Shown: piece by piece, positions 16,320 through 24,624 of the stretch
Numbering within the stretch: the stretch's first letter is position 1
Layout of the letters: each line of letters starts with the position of its first letter
Assembly (NCBI RefSeq): GCF_004912275.1
Contig: NZ_STGY01000044.1
Span: 24,001 to 83,316, forward strand
Length of the DNA: 59,316 nt
Reading direction: 5' to 3'
From: Glycomyces buryatensis
Lineage (GTDB): Bacteria > Actinomycetota > Actinomycetes > Mycobacteriales > Micromonosporaceae
The notes under the pieces: generated by a model
Database searches by the model: none
What the model was told of the DNA's origin: nothing
What the model saw: the letters and a program-made list of their open reading frames with translations, nothing else
Program-made: the position numbers and the translations under genes

Positions 16320-17816
16320 TCACCGCCACAGGTCGCTGGGCCAGATGTAGAGGCCGTCGACGCGGTCGGCGTCTTCGGCGTCGTAGTGGCTGAAGCGGGC
16401 CCAGACCTCGTCTCCGGTGAAGGTGAGGTGTTGGGCGGGGAAGCGGTAGGCGTCGCCGGTGTCGAGGTCGATGACGCTGGCTTCGCGTTCGAGGGTGTAT
16501 TCGTCGGGCGCGGTGAGGACCCACATGGTTCGGCCCACGACCTTGACGGTGTCGGTCGGGTTGATCGGGACGGTGGATTGCCATTCGGCCTCGCCGGTGG
16601 CGCGGCCTGTGGCGGTGAGGTTGTCGCCGCCGAGACCCCATGCGGCCGTGACGACGATGTCGTCATTGAAGCCGAGGACCTGGGCGGCTTCGGTTCCGGT
16701 CCAGACGGACTCGTCGGTGGCGGTTTCTACGACGGCGGGGAACCCGTCGATGTCAGCCGCGAGGCGGCCGCCGACGGGCTCGGCCATGGGCAGCGTGCCG
16801 CATTCGTACTGGTCGATGGTGGGGCGCGTGGCAGTGAGGGCTTCCCAGGCCGGTTCGGCGTCGCCGATCGCGAACTCCGCCACGGGACTGCGGCATCCGT
16901 CGGAGGGTTCGGGGTCGGCGGCGCCCGCGGCGATCATGGAGTCGCCCTCGATCGCGGCCCATGCGGCGTCGAACTCGGCTGCGTCGCCGACCTGTTCTCC
17001 GCTTTCGGTGTCCATAACGGACAGTCGCGGCTCACCGTCGACAAGGGATCTTACGGGGAGTTGTTCGCCGAGCGGACGGTCCGGTCCGCCGGGCGCGAGC
17101 GGGCCGGCATCGGTGCCGGCCTCGATCGTCCACCGCTCGGCGTCCGCTTCGTTCTCGGTGTCCACGGCGATGTCGGCCGCCGTCATGTCGCACGGCCCGA
17201 CTTTGCCGCCGTCGAAGGTCTCGCAACGGCTGACCACCACCGCGTCCTTGTACAGCGCATGATGGTTGACCTGGTCGTAGTGCCACAGCTTGGCGCCGCT
17301 GACGGTATTGACGGCGTAGACCTGATGTTGTTCGTAGGAGCCGGGGGCATCGGTGTCCTCGGCGACCACGACGAGCGCGTCCCCGACCTCGGTGACGTCG
17401 AGTACCTTCTCGGAGACGACCTCGAACAGCGGAGGGGCGAAGGCGGACTCTTCGGACAGCGATTCCCAGGTGAGCCCGCCATAGGTAGCGCTGATCACCC
17501 GGTCGTCGGAGAACCAGACGTACTCGTCTCCGTAGGTTTCGTCGGTGAGCGACCGCTCGGGATCACCGTCGAAGTAGGGAAGTTCGGGTGCCGCGCCGAG
17601 CGCCCAGGCCTGGTCGGAGAACTGGGCGAGTTCGGCTATGGAACCTTCGGGCCAGTCCTCTGAATCCACATTCGAATCCAATTTCGACCACGTGAATGCG
17701 GCTGCGGGAGAAAGCAGGAGCGCCGTCACCACCACCGTGCACAGCACCCGAACGGGCCTGGGCCAGCGCCGGTACTCGGTCCTGAGAGCGCCGGGTCGGG
17801 ACGGGGATTCGCTCAT
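16320..17816 (-). CDS. Membrane-anchored beta-propeller (PQQ-like) protein
   Basis: The 498-residue protein has a basic N-terminus, one membrane segment at about residues 24-42 (VLCTVVVTALLLSPAAAF), then a large acidic outer domain. That domain has repeating WxxxYGG, DALVVVAED, YAVNTVSGAKLW and VIDLDTGDAYRF motifs typical of PQQ-like/WD-type beta-propeller blades. It is divergent from 17916, with both genes carrying the CCCCTTGGAG element. It probably acts as an extracellular scaffold or ligand-binding protein; no catalytic residues are seen. Confidence 0.78.
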   Translation of the reverse strand: MSESPSRPGALRTEYRRWPRPVRVLCTVVVTALLLSPAAAFTWSKLDSNVDSEDWPEGSIAELAQFSDQAWALGAAPELPYFDGDPERSLTDETYGDEYVWFSDDRVISATYGGLTWESLSEESAFAPPLFEVVSEKVLDVTEVGDALVVVAEDTDAPGSYEQHQVYAVNTVSGAKLWHYDQVNHHALYKDAVVVSRCETFDGGKVGPCDMTAADIAVDTENEADAERWTIEAGTDAGPLAPGGPDRPLGEQLPVRSLVDGEPRLSVMDTESGEQVGDAAEFDAAWAAIEGDSMIAAGAADPEPSDGCRSPVAEFAIGDAEPAWEALTATRPTIDQYECGTLPMAEPVGGRLAADIDGFPAVVETATDESVWTGTEAAQVLGFNDDIVVTAAWGLGGDNLTATGRATGEAEWQSTVPINPTDTVKVVGRTMWVLTAPDEYTLEREASVIDLDTGDAYRFPAQHLTFTGDEVWARFSHYDAEDADRVDGLYIWPSDLWR

Positions 17817-17821
17817 CGTTT

Positions 17822-17831
17822 CTCCAAGGGG
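17822..17831 (-). promoter_or_regulatory. CCCCTTGGAG start-proximal element (propeller gene)
   Basis: Minus-strand CCCCTTGGAG ends 5 bp before the ATG of the beta-propeller gene. The matching element of the divergent gene lies about 70 bp away at 17902. Confidence 0.6.
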
Positions 17832-17901
17832 CTGAGGGCGACGCGCACACCTTACTGGTAGTCGGCAAGTAGCGCGCCGCTATTACGCTGTGCGGATCCG
17901 A

Positions 17902-17911
17902 CCCCTTGGAG
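17902..17911 (+). promoter_or_regulatory. CCCCTTGGAG start-proximal element (paralogue C)
   Basis: CCCCTTGGAG ends 4 bp before the ATG at 17916. It is the only plus-strand example of the element in the window. Confidence 0.6.
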
Positions 17912-17915
17912 CACG

Positions 17916-19091
17916 ATGACCGCCCCCGAAACCAACCGCCGCCGCAGGTCCGGGCCGGCCTGGTGGATCGCCCTGATCCTGTCGCTCGCGCTCGTCGGCG
18001 TCGCGTCGTGGTCGGTCGTGCTCCGACCGGACGCAAAGGACGTGGTGCGCGAATACCTCGAAGCCATCCTCGATCGCGATGTGGAAGGGGCGCTTGCATA
18101 TACGAATGCCCGTACTCGTGACGACCTCGACACCGGATCGGGCGAGGCACTGTCCAACGCGTCGCTCTACAGCGGCGCACAGGACTTCGACGCCGACCAG
18201 TCTCGTCTGCTGCACCCCGACGCGATCAGCACCGGCTGGGAGATCCTCGACATCGGCGAGCCCACCGAGGGTCCCGGCTCCTACATCGGGTTCAACACGC
18301 CCATCATCACCGACTCGCTCGAAACGGTCGAGGTCGTCATAGGGCACGAGGGCGGCACCGCCCGGTTCACGTTCGCGCTGGCGACCCTCTATGACAGGCT
18401 CACGATCGTCAACGGGCTGGTGGCGGTGCCGTTCTCCCCCAGTCCGAACCTGTTCGTCCAGACCGGCGACCGGCTGGTCGAATTCGACGACGCCGACGCA
18501 TTGCCGGTGCTGGCGATGTTCCCCGGTGTCTACGAGTTCACCGTTCCCGGGGGCACGGCCGGACCGGTCGCGATCGCGCCGGGCGAAGGCGGCAATTCGC
18601 CGATCCAGACGGCGCTCCCCCAGGTGCCCGATGAGCAGCTCCCGGCGGCCGAGGAGGCGCTGCGGGCGCTCATCGACGACTGCGTCACCTCGGATCACGC
18701 CTCGCACCACGCCTGCCCGTTCGGCACCGAGGGCGAGTTCACCGCCGGCGGCCAGACGTACGGCCTGTGGGGCGGCGTGCGGTGGACCCTCGAGAAGTAC
18801 CCCACGTTCGAGTTGGACTTCTCTTACGGAGCCGAAGGCTGGTACCTCCAACCGGAGTTCACCGACCCGGGCCGGCTCACCGTCAGCGAGACCGATTCGA
18901 CGGATGAGGGAGAGGTGCTGGTGACGGCCGAGTGCGAGTTCTACGACGACGACCTGTACGTCTACTTCCATCCGGACGGCGCCGCCGAGGTCACCTGGGG
19001 TCCGCGGGGCACCGCCGATGAGGACTTCGCGTGGGTCCAGGAGGAGACCTGCGCCGACACTGCTTCAGTCGAACCCGTTGCGGGCGACTGA
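17916..19091 (+). CDS. Membrane-anchored extracytoplasmic protein, paralogue C
   Basis: The 391-residue protein has a basic N-terminus (NRRRRSG), one membrane helix (WWIALILSLALVGVASWSVV) and an outer part starting with an NTF2-like helix (YLEAILDRDVEGALAY). It matches the pair at 282-2380 in length, layout and C-terminal Cys-containing beta domain. It is divergent from the beta-propeller gene. Function is unknown, but the three paralogues and their shared control element suggest a lineage-specific envelope system. Confidence 0.8.
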   Translation: MTAPETNRRRRSGPAWWIALILSLALVGVASWSVVLRPDAKDVVREYLEAILDRDVEGALAYTNARTRDDLDTGSGEALSNASLYSGAQDFDADQSRLLHPDAISTGWEILDIGEPTEGPGSYIGFNTPIITDSLETVEVVIGHEGGTARFTFALATLYDRLTIVNGLVAVPFSPSPNLFVQTGDRLVEFDDADALPVLAMFPGVYEFTVPGGTAGPVAIAPGEGGNSPIQTALPQVPDEQLPAAEEALRALIDDCVTSDHASHHACPFGTEGEFTAGGQTYGLWGGVRWTLEKYPTFELDFSYGAEGWYLQPEFTDPGRLTVSETDSTDEGEVLVTAECEFYDDDLYVYFHPDGAAEVTWGPRGTADEDFAWVQEETCADTASVEPVAGD

Positions 19092-19118
19092 CGGTCCCGT
19101 TCGCGGTAGCTTGGGGGC

Positions 19119-20054
19119 ATGAGTGACGGAGCGAGCGAGCACCAGCACGAAAGCCACCCGGGCCATGGCGGCCACGGTCACGGCGGCCATGGAGGACACG
19201 GCCACCACGGCGGGGCCTCGATCGACTTCGCGGCGGAGGCCGAGCGGCTTCGCAAGCGCGCCGACGCGAGAGCGCCGGTCGACCGGGCCCTGATGCTGCG
19301 GCTGTCCGAACGCGACGACCGCGTATTCGTCGACGTCGGCTGCGGGGCGGGCGGAATGGCAATGGCCTTCGCGCAGACGCATCCCGACGCCCGCACGGTC
19401 GCCGTCGACGCCGAGCAGGCGCTGGTGGACCTGGCCGGCGAACGCGCCGCCGCCGCCGGTCTGTCCATTGTGACTGCGGTGGCCGATGTCGACCGGCCCG
19501 AGCACCTGGCCGACATCGTCGGCGCTCCCGCCGACCTGGTCTGGGCGGGCGGGGTCATCCACCACACCACCGACCAGCAAGCGGCCCTTGACACCCTCGC
19601 CGGACTGCTCGGACCCGGCGGGCGGCTCGCGATCGCCGAGGGCGGGCTGCCCGGACAGTTCCTGCCCTGGGACGTCGGCGTCGGGCGCCCCAGCCTGGAA
19701 CTGCGCCTGGCCGAGGCCGGATCGCAGCGCATGGCCGCCGAACACGCCGAGAACGGCGCGGCCCGCCGCCCCTACGGCTGGAACGTCGCCCTGGAGAAGG
19801 CCGGGCTTCACGACGTTCGGGTCATCAACGACGTCACCGACATCCCCGCCCCACTCACCGGCCCCGACCTGGAGCCCGCCCTGCACTCGCTGGCGGCGCA
19901 GGTCGGCTGGTTCGAACAGTTCCTCGACGCCGAGGACCGCGACGCCTGGGCCGCCCTGCTCGACGCGGACGGCCCCGACTGGCTCGGCAGCCGCCGCGAC
20001 CTCTACCACCTGGAGATCCGGTCGTATTACGTGGGCACCAAAGCGAACGGCTAG
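19119..20054 (+). CDS. SAM-dependent methyltransferase with His-rich N-terminus
   Basis: The 311-residue protein begins with about 30 residues of alternating Gly and His (GHGGHGHGGHGGHGHHGG), then a class I methyltransferase fold. The SAM loop is VFVDVGCGAGGMAMAF, the following acidic residue lies in TVAVDAEQAL, and a motif IV-like ADLVWAGGVIHH is present. The His-rich tail could bind Ni, Co or Zn. The substrate is unknown. Its TAG overlaps the stop of the convergent gene (shared CTAG). Confidence 0.82.
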   Translation: MSDGASEHQHESHPGHGGHGHGGHGGHGHHGGASIDFAAEAERLRKRADARAPVDRALMLRLSERDDRVFVDVGCGAGGMAMAFAQTHPDARTVAVDAEQALVDLAGERAAAAGLSIVTAVADVDRPEHLADIVGAPADLVWAGGVIHHTTDQQAALDTLAGLLGPGGRLAIAEGGLPGQFLPWDVGVGRPSLELRLAEAGSQRMAAEHAENGAARRPYGWNVALEKAGLHDVRVINDVTDIPAPLTGPDLEPALHSLAAQVGWFEQFLDAEDRDAWAALLDADGPDWLGSRRDLYHLEIRSYYVGTKANG

Positions 20055-21193
20055 TCGTCGGGGTCGAGGGTGCCCGTCTGAGCCTCCAGCTGGAAGAGCC
20101 GGTCGAGCGCCGCCAGGCCGTACACGTCGTCCAGCTCCTCGGCCCGCGCGAAGTCGCTGAGCAGGTCGAAGCCGTCGCTCACGCCGAGCAGGCCGAGCCG
20201 GTACGCGGCCTCGATGCGGCCCCACCACGAGAAGCGCCCGTCGACCGCGAGCGCCGAATAGGCCTCGACGCCGCCGTCGTGGTTGATCCCGAGCAGCGCC
20301 TCGGCCGCGTCGATCCCAAGGTGGTGGTCCATGCTGGACTCGACGCCCTTGAGCAAGCGCCACAGCGCACTCTGGGCGTCGAGGACATTGTCCTCGGCGA
20401 GCTGCTCGGCGCAGATGATGCGCAGCCGGGCACTCACCAACGGCGCCATCGCCAAGTGACGCAGTGCCATCGCCGCCGAGTCGGGGTTGACGCGGCGCAG
20501 CATGTTCGCCGCGCCGTGGCGCACGTACTCGCTGACGGCATTGTCGGTGACCAGCTGCATGAGCGCGATCCCGGCTGGACGCAGCTCGCAGTCGACCAGG
20601 GCGCTGGCCGCGTCGAGCCGGTACTTGTCGTCCACGTCGCGGTCGGTGGCGATGGACTCCAGGGAATTCGCGGCAGCTTCGACATTGAAGCGGGTCATGT
20701 GCTCTGCGGCTTCCAGCCGCACTTCCACGTCCACTTCGGATGCCAGGGCGACCGGGCCAAGGCGCATGGCCATGTCGCGGCCGCCGAAGTCGATCAGGTC
20801 CTGGATGAGCTGGATGCGCAGATCGGGGTCGATGCCCTCGTTCTTGATGCTGGCCACCAGGTTCCGCATGGCCCGCTCGCGCCTTTCGGGACCGGCGGCC
20901 TCGGAGGCGGCGGCGGCGTCGATGGTCTCGGCGACCTCGAACTCGGCCTCGCCGGGCCAGAACGACTGCGCGCGACCTTCGATCGCCTTGGGCGGCAGCG
21001 TTTCGGTCGTCTTCATGCGCGCGAACTGGCGGCGGCGCTGCCAGTGGCCCGTGGCCCAGGTGGCGGCGAGCGCGGGATAGAGCAGGCCGTAGCCCCAGGC
21101 ACGGTTGATGCCGTACATCTCTACTACGGGGACGGGTGCGAGCACGCTGGAGAACCGGATCGTCCACAGCCTCATTGATTGGACAGTCGCCAT
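20051..21193 (-). CDS. Membrane-associated HEAT-repeat-like protein
   Basis: The 380-residue protein has one N-terminal hydrophobic segment (WGYGLLYPALAATWATG) and then about ten helical repeats with Ala/Leu spacing (VEVRLEAAEHMTRF, YRLDAASALVDCEL, YVRHGAANMLRRV) like HEAT/PBS-lyase repeats. Such scaffolds usually bind proteins. It converges on the methyltransferase gene. No partner can be named. Confidence 0.72.
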   Translation of the reverse strand: MATVQSMRLWTIRFSSVLAPVPVVEMYGINRAWGYGLLYPALAATWATGHWQRRRQFARMKTTETLPPKAIEGRAQSFWPGEAEFEVAETIDAAAASEAAGPERRERAMRNLVASIKNEGIDPDLRIQLIQDLIDFGGRDMAMRLGPVALASEVDVEVRLEAAEHMTRFNVEAAANSLESIATDRDVDDKYRLDAASALVDCELRPAGIALMQLVTDNAVSEYVRHGAANMLRRVNPDSAAMALRHLAMAPLVSARLRIICAEQLAEDNVLDAQSALWRLLKGVESSMDHHLGIDAAEALLGINHDGGVEAYSALAVDGRFSWWGRIEAAYRLGLLGVSDGFDLLSDFARAEELDDVYGLAALDRLFQLEAQTGTLDPDD

Positions 21194-21564
21194 ACGTTGA
21201 ACCTCGGGTAGATGGTGGTTCTATCGCTGCCAGAACGTGACGGTACGGCTCTGCCTCGGGCGCCGATGTGGGCGGCGATTCGAGGCGGAGTCGCATTACG
21301 GCCGATGGTTTCTGCGGATCGGGCTTCGAGTGCCGGGGGCATAGATCTTAGTCCCCCGAGGCAAACGGGTGTCGCACCGGGTGTGCGACAAGGAGCATGG
21401 GGGCGGATTGAGTCCGTCCAGTGGGGCTGACGGGGCGTATCCGCATTAGGAGCGATTCTCGTGTTCACCCCTTGTCGGGGAGGCGCTGTACGATCGAGGG
21501 CACCCCGGTGAAACATGTTCACCGCGTCCGTGAGCCCATCAAGCAGACGAGGCCCCAGAGAGCG
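21194..21564. other. 371-bp intergenic region with a short palindrome
   Basis: The gap separates two divergent genes (21193 minus, 21565 plus) and holds no credible ORF. The clearest signal is TGTCGCA-N7-TGCGACA at 21370-21390, seven-base perfect arms in the spacing of a dimeric regulator site. Promoters for both genes should lie here, but I could not fix -10 or -35 boxes. Confidence 0.5.
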
Positions 21565-22407
21565 ATGACTTACCCGCCACCCGGCGGCAACGACCCGCAG
21601 CATTTCCAGCTGCAACCCGAGCCGTCCCAGCAGCCGAGCGACCCGTACTCGCAGGGGTACAACTCCGCTCCGCCTTCCGCGCCCAACTACTTCGACCCCA
21701 ATGCCCCCCAGTACGGCCAGCAGCCCCCGCCGCCGCACATGACCCCGCCGGTCGGCGTGCAGCCCGGTTACCCGCAGGGCGCGCCCTCGGCTTTGCCCCC
21801 GCAGCTCCCGCAGCAGAAGCACGGCGGGAACCTGGGGATCATCCTGGTGATCGTCGTGGGTCTGGTGGCCGTGCTCGGAGTGGCCGCGGTGATGCTGATC
21901 CCCGGCATCCTCGATGAGGGCGAAGACCAGGGCGGCGGCTCGACCGTCGAGTCCGAGAGCCCCTCCGAGGAGGAGTCCGAGGAGCCCTCGGAGGAGCCGA
22001 CCGAGGAAGAGCCCACGGAGGACGAAGAAGAGGAAGATCCGGCCGACGACTTCGACACCTGGGGTACGGCGTCCAGCTCCGAGGACTTCGACGTGAACTC
22101 TCCCGAGGGCGCGGCGATCGCCTGGAAGTGGGCGTATGACACCGGCGATGCCGAAACGATGGAGTCGCTGATCTGCTCGGACGCCTCTGACTATCTGGTG
22201 TGGCAGTACGAGCACATCGAGGAGTACGGCGGTTCCGATCCCGGATACCCCGTGTGGGGCATGGCCCGCGAGGTGGACGGCGCGTACGAGGCCTGGGCGG
22301 GTTGGACTTACACCGACGCCAAGCCCACTGAGGACGACCTCTCTCTGGGTTACATCTACGAGGTGGTCGAGGAAGACGGCACCTGGAAGGTGTGCGACTA
22401 CAGCTGA
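21565..22407 (+). CDS. Membrane protein with Pro/Gln-rich head and NTF2-like domain
   Basis: The ATG at 21565 gives 280 residues. The first 90 are Pro/Gln/Tyr-rich and cytoplasmic. One strong membrane helix follows (IILVIVVGLVAVLGVAAVML), then a very acidic Glu/Ser linker, then a C-terminal domain SPEGAAIAWKWAYDTGDAETM resembling NTF2/DUF4878-like domains. This plan is common in actinobacterial envelope proteins. Function is unknown. Confidence 0.78.
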   Translation: MTYPPPGGNDPQHFQLQPEPSQQPSDPYSQGYNSAPPSAPNYFDPNAPQYGQQPPPPHMTPPVGVQPGYPQGAPSALPPQLPQQKHGGNLGIILVIVVGLVAVLGVAAVMLIPGILDEGEDQGGGSTVESESPSEEESEEPSEEPTEEEPTEDEEEEDPADDFDTWGTASSSEDFDVNSPEGAAIAWKWAYDTGDAETMESLICSDASDYLVWQYEHIEEYGGSDPGYPVWGMAREVDGAYEAWAGWTYTDAKPTEDDLSLGYIYEVVEEDGTWKVCDYS

Positions 22408-22570
22408 CCGAGCGGCGCTTCCGGGGTTCGAATCGAGGCCCGCACGTCCGACCGGCGATGCAGACATCGGTTTGAACCACCTGTGCCACAACGACATGAG
22501 TGATGCCAGCCAATAGGTAAGAGAACCCAACATCTCGACTCTTTTCTGTACAGTGAGGGGAAATTGCATT

Positions 22571-22579
22571 CCCCCCCCC
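22571..22579. repeat. C9 homopolymer in the 5' leader of a secreted peptide gene
   Basis: Nine consecutive C lie just before the AAAGGA ribosome binding site of the gene at 22593. The first bases of the tract also close a hairpin (GGGGAA at 22557-22562 with TTCCCC at 22569-22574). Length change here could alter the leader structure. Confidence 0.5.
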
Positions 22580-22592
22580 AGAAAGGACTCAG

Positions 22593-22853
22593 ATGCGAAC
22601 CTTCACCCGGGAAATCGCTCTTCTGGCGAGCACCCTCCTCGCAGGAGCGGCAATCGCCCTCGCCGTCGGCTCCCCGGCACAGGCCGGCACAAGTGACTGC
22701 GTCGATTATCTTGAGTCACGAGGCTATACAGGGAAAACAATCGAGAAGGGGTGCAGCCTGGCGCACACCGAAAGCGTTAGTGCGTGCTGGGACTACCTTA
22801 AACGCGCAGGTGTTCCGTCAACCACAGCCAAGACCGCGTGCACCAAAGTATGA
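22593..22853 (+). CDS. Secreted two-repeat cysteine peptide
   Basis: The 86-residue precursor has a signal peptide (ALLASTLLAGAAIALAV, cleavage after AQA) and a mature part of about 55 residues. The mature part is two tandem units of equal length: CVDYLESRGYTGKTIEKGC and CWDYLKRAGVPSTTAKTAC. Each is C-x-DYL...G...T...C with the same spacing, giving two likely disulfides. AAAGGA precedes the ATG and a strong hairpin follows. No family was recognised; a small exported binding or antimicrobial-like peptide is possible. Confidence 0.75.
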   Translation: MRTFTREIALLASTLLAGAAIALAVGSPAQAGTSDCVDYLESRGYTGKTIEKGCSLAHTESVSACWDYLKRAGVPSTTAKTACTKV

Positions 22854-22923
22854 GGTGTATCAAGTCGATTCGGAGCTCGTTGGTGATCTGATCACTGAGA
22901 ACTTCATCGGATGCCACCCCTGC

Positions 22924-22985
22924 GTGCAGTAGAAAGCCGCGCTGGTGACGCCAGGTGGCGTCACCAGCGCGGCTTTCTACTGCAC
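22924..22985 (+). terminator. Very long perfect hairpin, 29-bp stem
   Basis: A 29-base arm (22924-22952) is a perfect inverted copy of 22957-22985 with only a four-base loop (AGGT). It lies about 70 bp after the stop of the secreted peptide gene and before the next promoter. The actinobacterial style, a strong GC stem without a clear U-run, supports termination. Confidence 0.8.
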
Positions 22986-23063
22986 ACGTCCCGGTCAGCC
23001 TTTCGCGTGCAGGCGAACCCATATCGGTTGACGCCGGTCGGCCCGGCCGGGTAGGAAGTCTTC

Positions 23064-23606
23064 ATGCTTAGAGGAACCAAGGTGGGCCTCAGGGCCCGGC
23101 ACGAGGACGACATCCCGATCCTGCGGACCGAGCTCTACGACGACGTGGCCGGCTCCTCGCGGGCCGAAGGCGGGCCATGGCGGCCGATAAAACCCGACGC
23201 GAACGATCCGCGGCTCGTGGTGGACGACGAGAATCCAGGCGTCGTCTCGTTCTCCGTAGTGGAGCTGGAGGGCGGCACGCTGGTCGGCACCGCGAATCTG
23301 TGGGGCATCGACAACCACAACCGGTGCGCGCACATCGGCCTCGGGCTGCGGCCGTCGTGCCGCGGCAAGGGCTACGGCACCGACGTGGTCGCGACGCTCT
23401 GCCACTACGGATTCGTCGTGCGCGGCCTGCAGCGGCTGCAGATCGAGACGCTGTCGGACAACGTCGCAATGCTGCGTTCCGCTGAGCGCAATGGATTCGT
23501 CCGCGAAGGCGTGCTTCGGTCCTCTTCCTGGGTGATGGGCGAGTTCATGGACGAGGTGCTGCTCGGGCTGCTCGTCCAGGACTGGAAGCCGGACTCGACG
23601 GGCTAG
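23064..23606 (+). CDS. GNAT family N-acetyltransferase (RimJ/RimL type)
   Basis: The 180-residue protein opens with GTKVGLRARHEDD and contains the acetyl-CoA loop LRPSCRGKGYGTDVV and the RimJ-type pattern NVAMLRSAERNGFVREGVLR. It should transfer an acetyl group to an amine, such as a protein N-terminus or a small molecule; the substrate is not predictable. It stands alone behind the long hairpin. Confidence 0.82.
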   Translation: MLRGTKVGLRARHEDDIPILRTELYDDVAGSSRAEGGPWRPIKPDANDPRLVVDDENPGVVSFSVVELEGGTLVGTANLWGIDNHNRCAHIGLGLRPSCRGKGYGTDVVATLCHYGFVVRGLQRLQIETLSDNVAMLRSAERNGFVREGVLRSSSWVMGEFMDEVLLGLLVQDWKPDSTG

Positions 23607-23733
23607 AGACGTGCCCCTGGGACCGCGGGCACTCACTGGCGATATTTGCGGCTTTTGGCGCTTATGCCGGAAGTTATCCACAGGCCAGAAAAAAGTTTTG
23701 GACCCCGGGTAGTCACTCGGTGACCCTTGAGGC

Positions 23734-24567
23734 ATGACTCAGATGCCGAAGTACCGAACCGCCACCGCCACACTCGAGAGGTCCCAGTCGCCGACCGGCG
23801 CGGGCCTGAACAAACGCTTCGAGGCCCTGACCGAATCCGATTTCTACGCCGTCGCGACCGGCCGCACCGCGGCCTGGATCCACGGGTTCGACGTATTGCC
23901 GCCGGGAGCGGACGAGCGCGAATGGCCGCTCGAGTACGCGCGGGAGCTGCCCCGCGAGGAGTCGACCGTGATCGACGGCCTCCCGGTGACCAACCGGGCC
24001 CGCACCCTCATCGACTGCGCCGCGGACCTGCCGCGCCTGGAGGCGGTCGCGGCGGCCGACCAGTTCCTGCGCGCGGGGATCGATTCGCGCTCCCTGTCCG
24101 CCGCCCTCGATCCGCTGCGAGGCGACCGGCTGCGCCGCGCCAACGCGACGCTGCTGGCGGCCGACCCGCGCGCCGAGTCGCCGATGGAGTCGTGGACGCG
24201 CTGCCTCCTCGGCGACGCGGGATTCCCCGCGCCGGTCCCGCAGCTGCGGGTGCGGGCACCGGGAGGACGCACCTCGTTCCTCGACCTGGGCTGGGAGGCA
24301 TGGAAAGTGGGGGTCGAATACGACGGCATGGCGACCCACGTGGGCCTGGAGGCCGAAACGAGCGACCATCGCCGACATCAGGCACTGCGGGGCTCGGGCT
24401 GGAGAGTGGTGGTCGTGACCGCCTCGGAGGTGATGGAGCACCCGCGCCCCTGGATGATCGCTCTGCGCGACACCCTCCTCGCCAGAGGCTGGAACCCCGA
24501 CCTCTCCGAACTCCACGACCTCAATGCCCGAATCGAGGCGGTGACGGTGGCCATGCACGCTAACTGA
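23734..24567 (+). CDS. AbiEi-like / DUF559 endonuclease-fold protein
   Basis: The 277-residue protein has an AbiEi-like middle (RTAAWIHGFDVL, VIDGLPVTNRARTLIDCAADLP). Its C-terminal domain is DUF559/Vsr-like with a PD-(D/E)XK pattern: ESPMES helix, TSFLDLGW, KVGVEYDG and HQALRGSGWRVVVV. The family is widespread in actinobacteria and is usually annotated as type IV antitoxin or endonuclease-like. No AbiEii toxin is next to it. The probable active-site acids (D in LDLGW, E in VEYDG) are present. Confidence 0.78.
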   Translation: MTQMPKYRTATATLERSQSPTGAGLNKRFEALTESDFYAVATGRTAAWIHGFDVLPPGADEREWPLEYARELPREESTVIDGLPVTNRARTLIDCAADLPRLEAVAAADQFLRAGIDSRSLSAALDPLRGDRLRRANATLLAADPRAESPMESWTRCLLGDAGFPAPVPQLRVRAPGGRTSFLDLGWEAWKVGVEYDGMATHVGLEAETSDHRRHQALRGSGWRVVVVTASEVMEHPRPWMIALRDTLLARGWNPDLSELHDLNARIEAVTVAMHAN

Positions 24568-24624
24568 GGGGCGTCGAAGGCGGAGCCGGTTGCCGGTTAC
24601 CAGTTCCGCCTTCAGGAGGCGATC

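Noticed and set aside
22424..22480. tRNA T-arm-like words (GGTTCGAATC and GGTTCAAACC on the other strand)
   Set aside because: No matching acceptor stem, D-arm or anticodon arm could be laid around either word; the first lies just behind a coding end.
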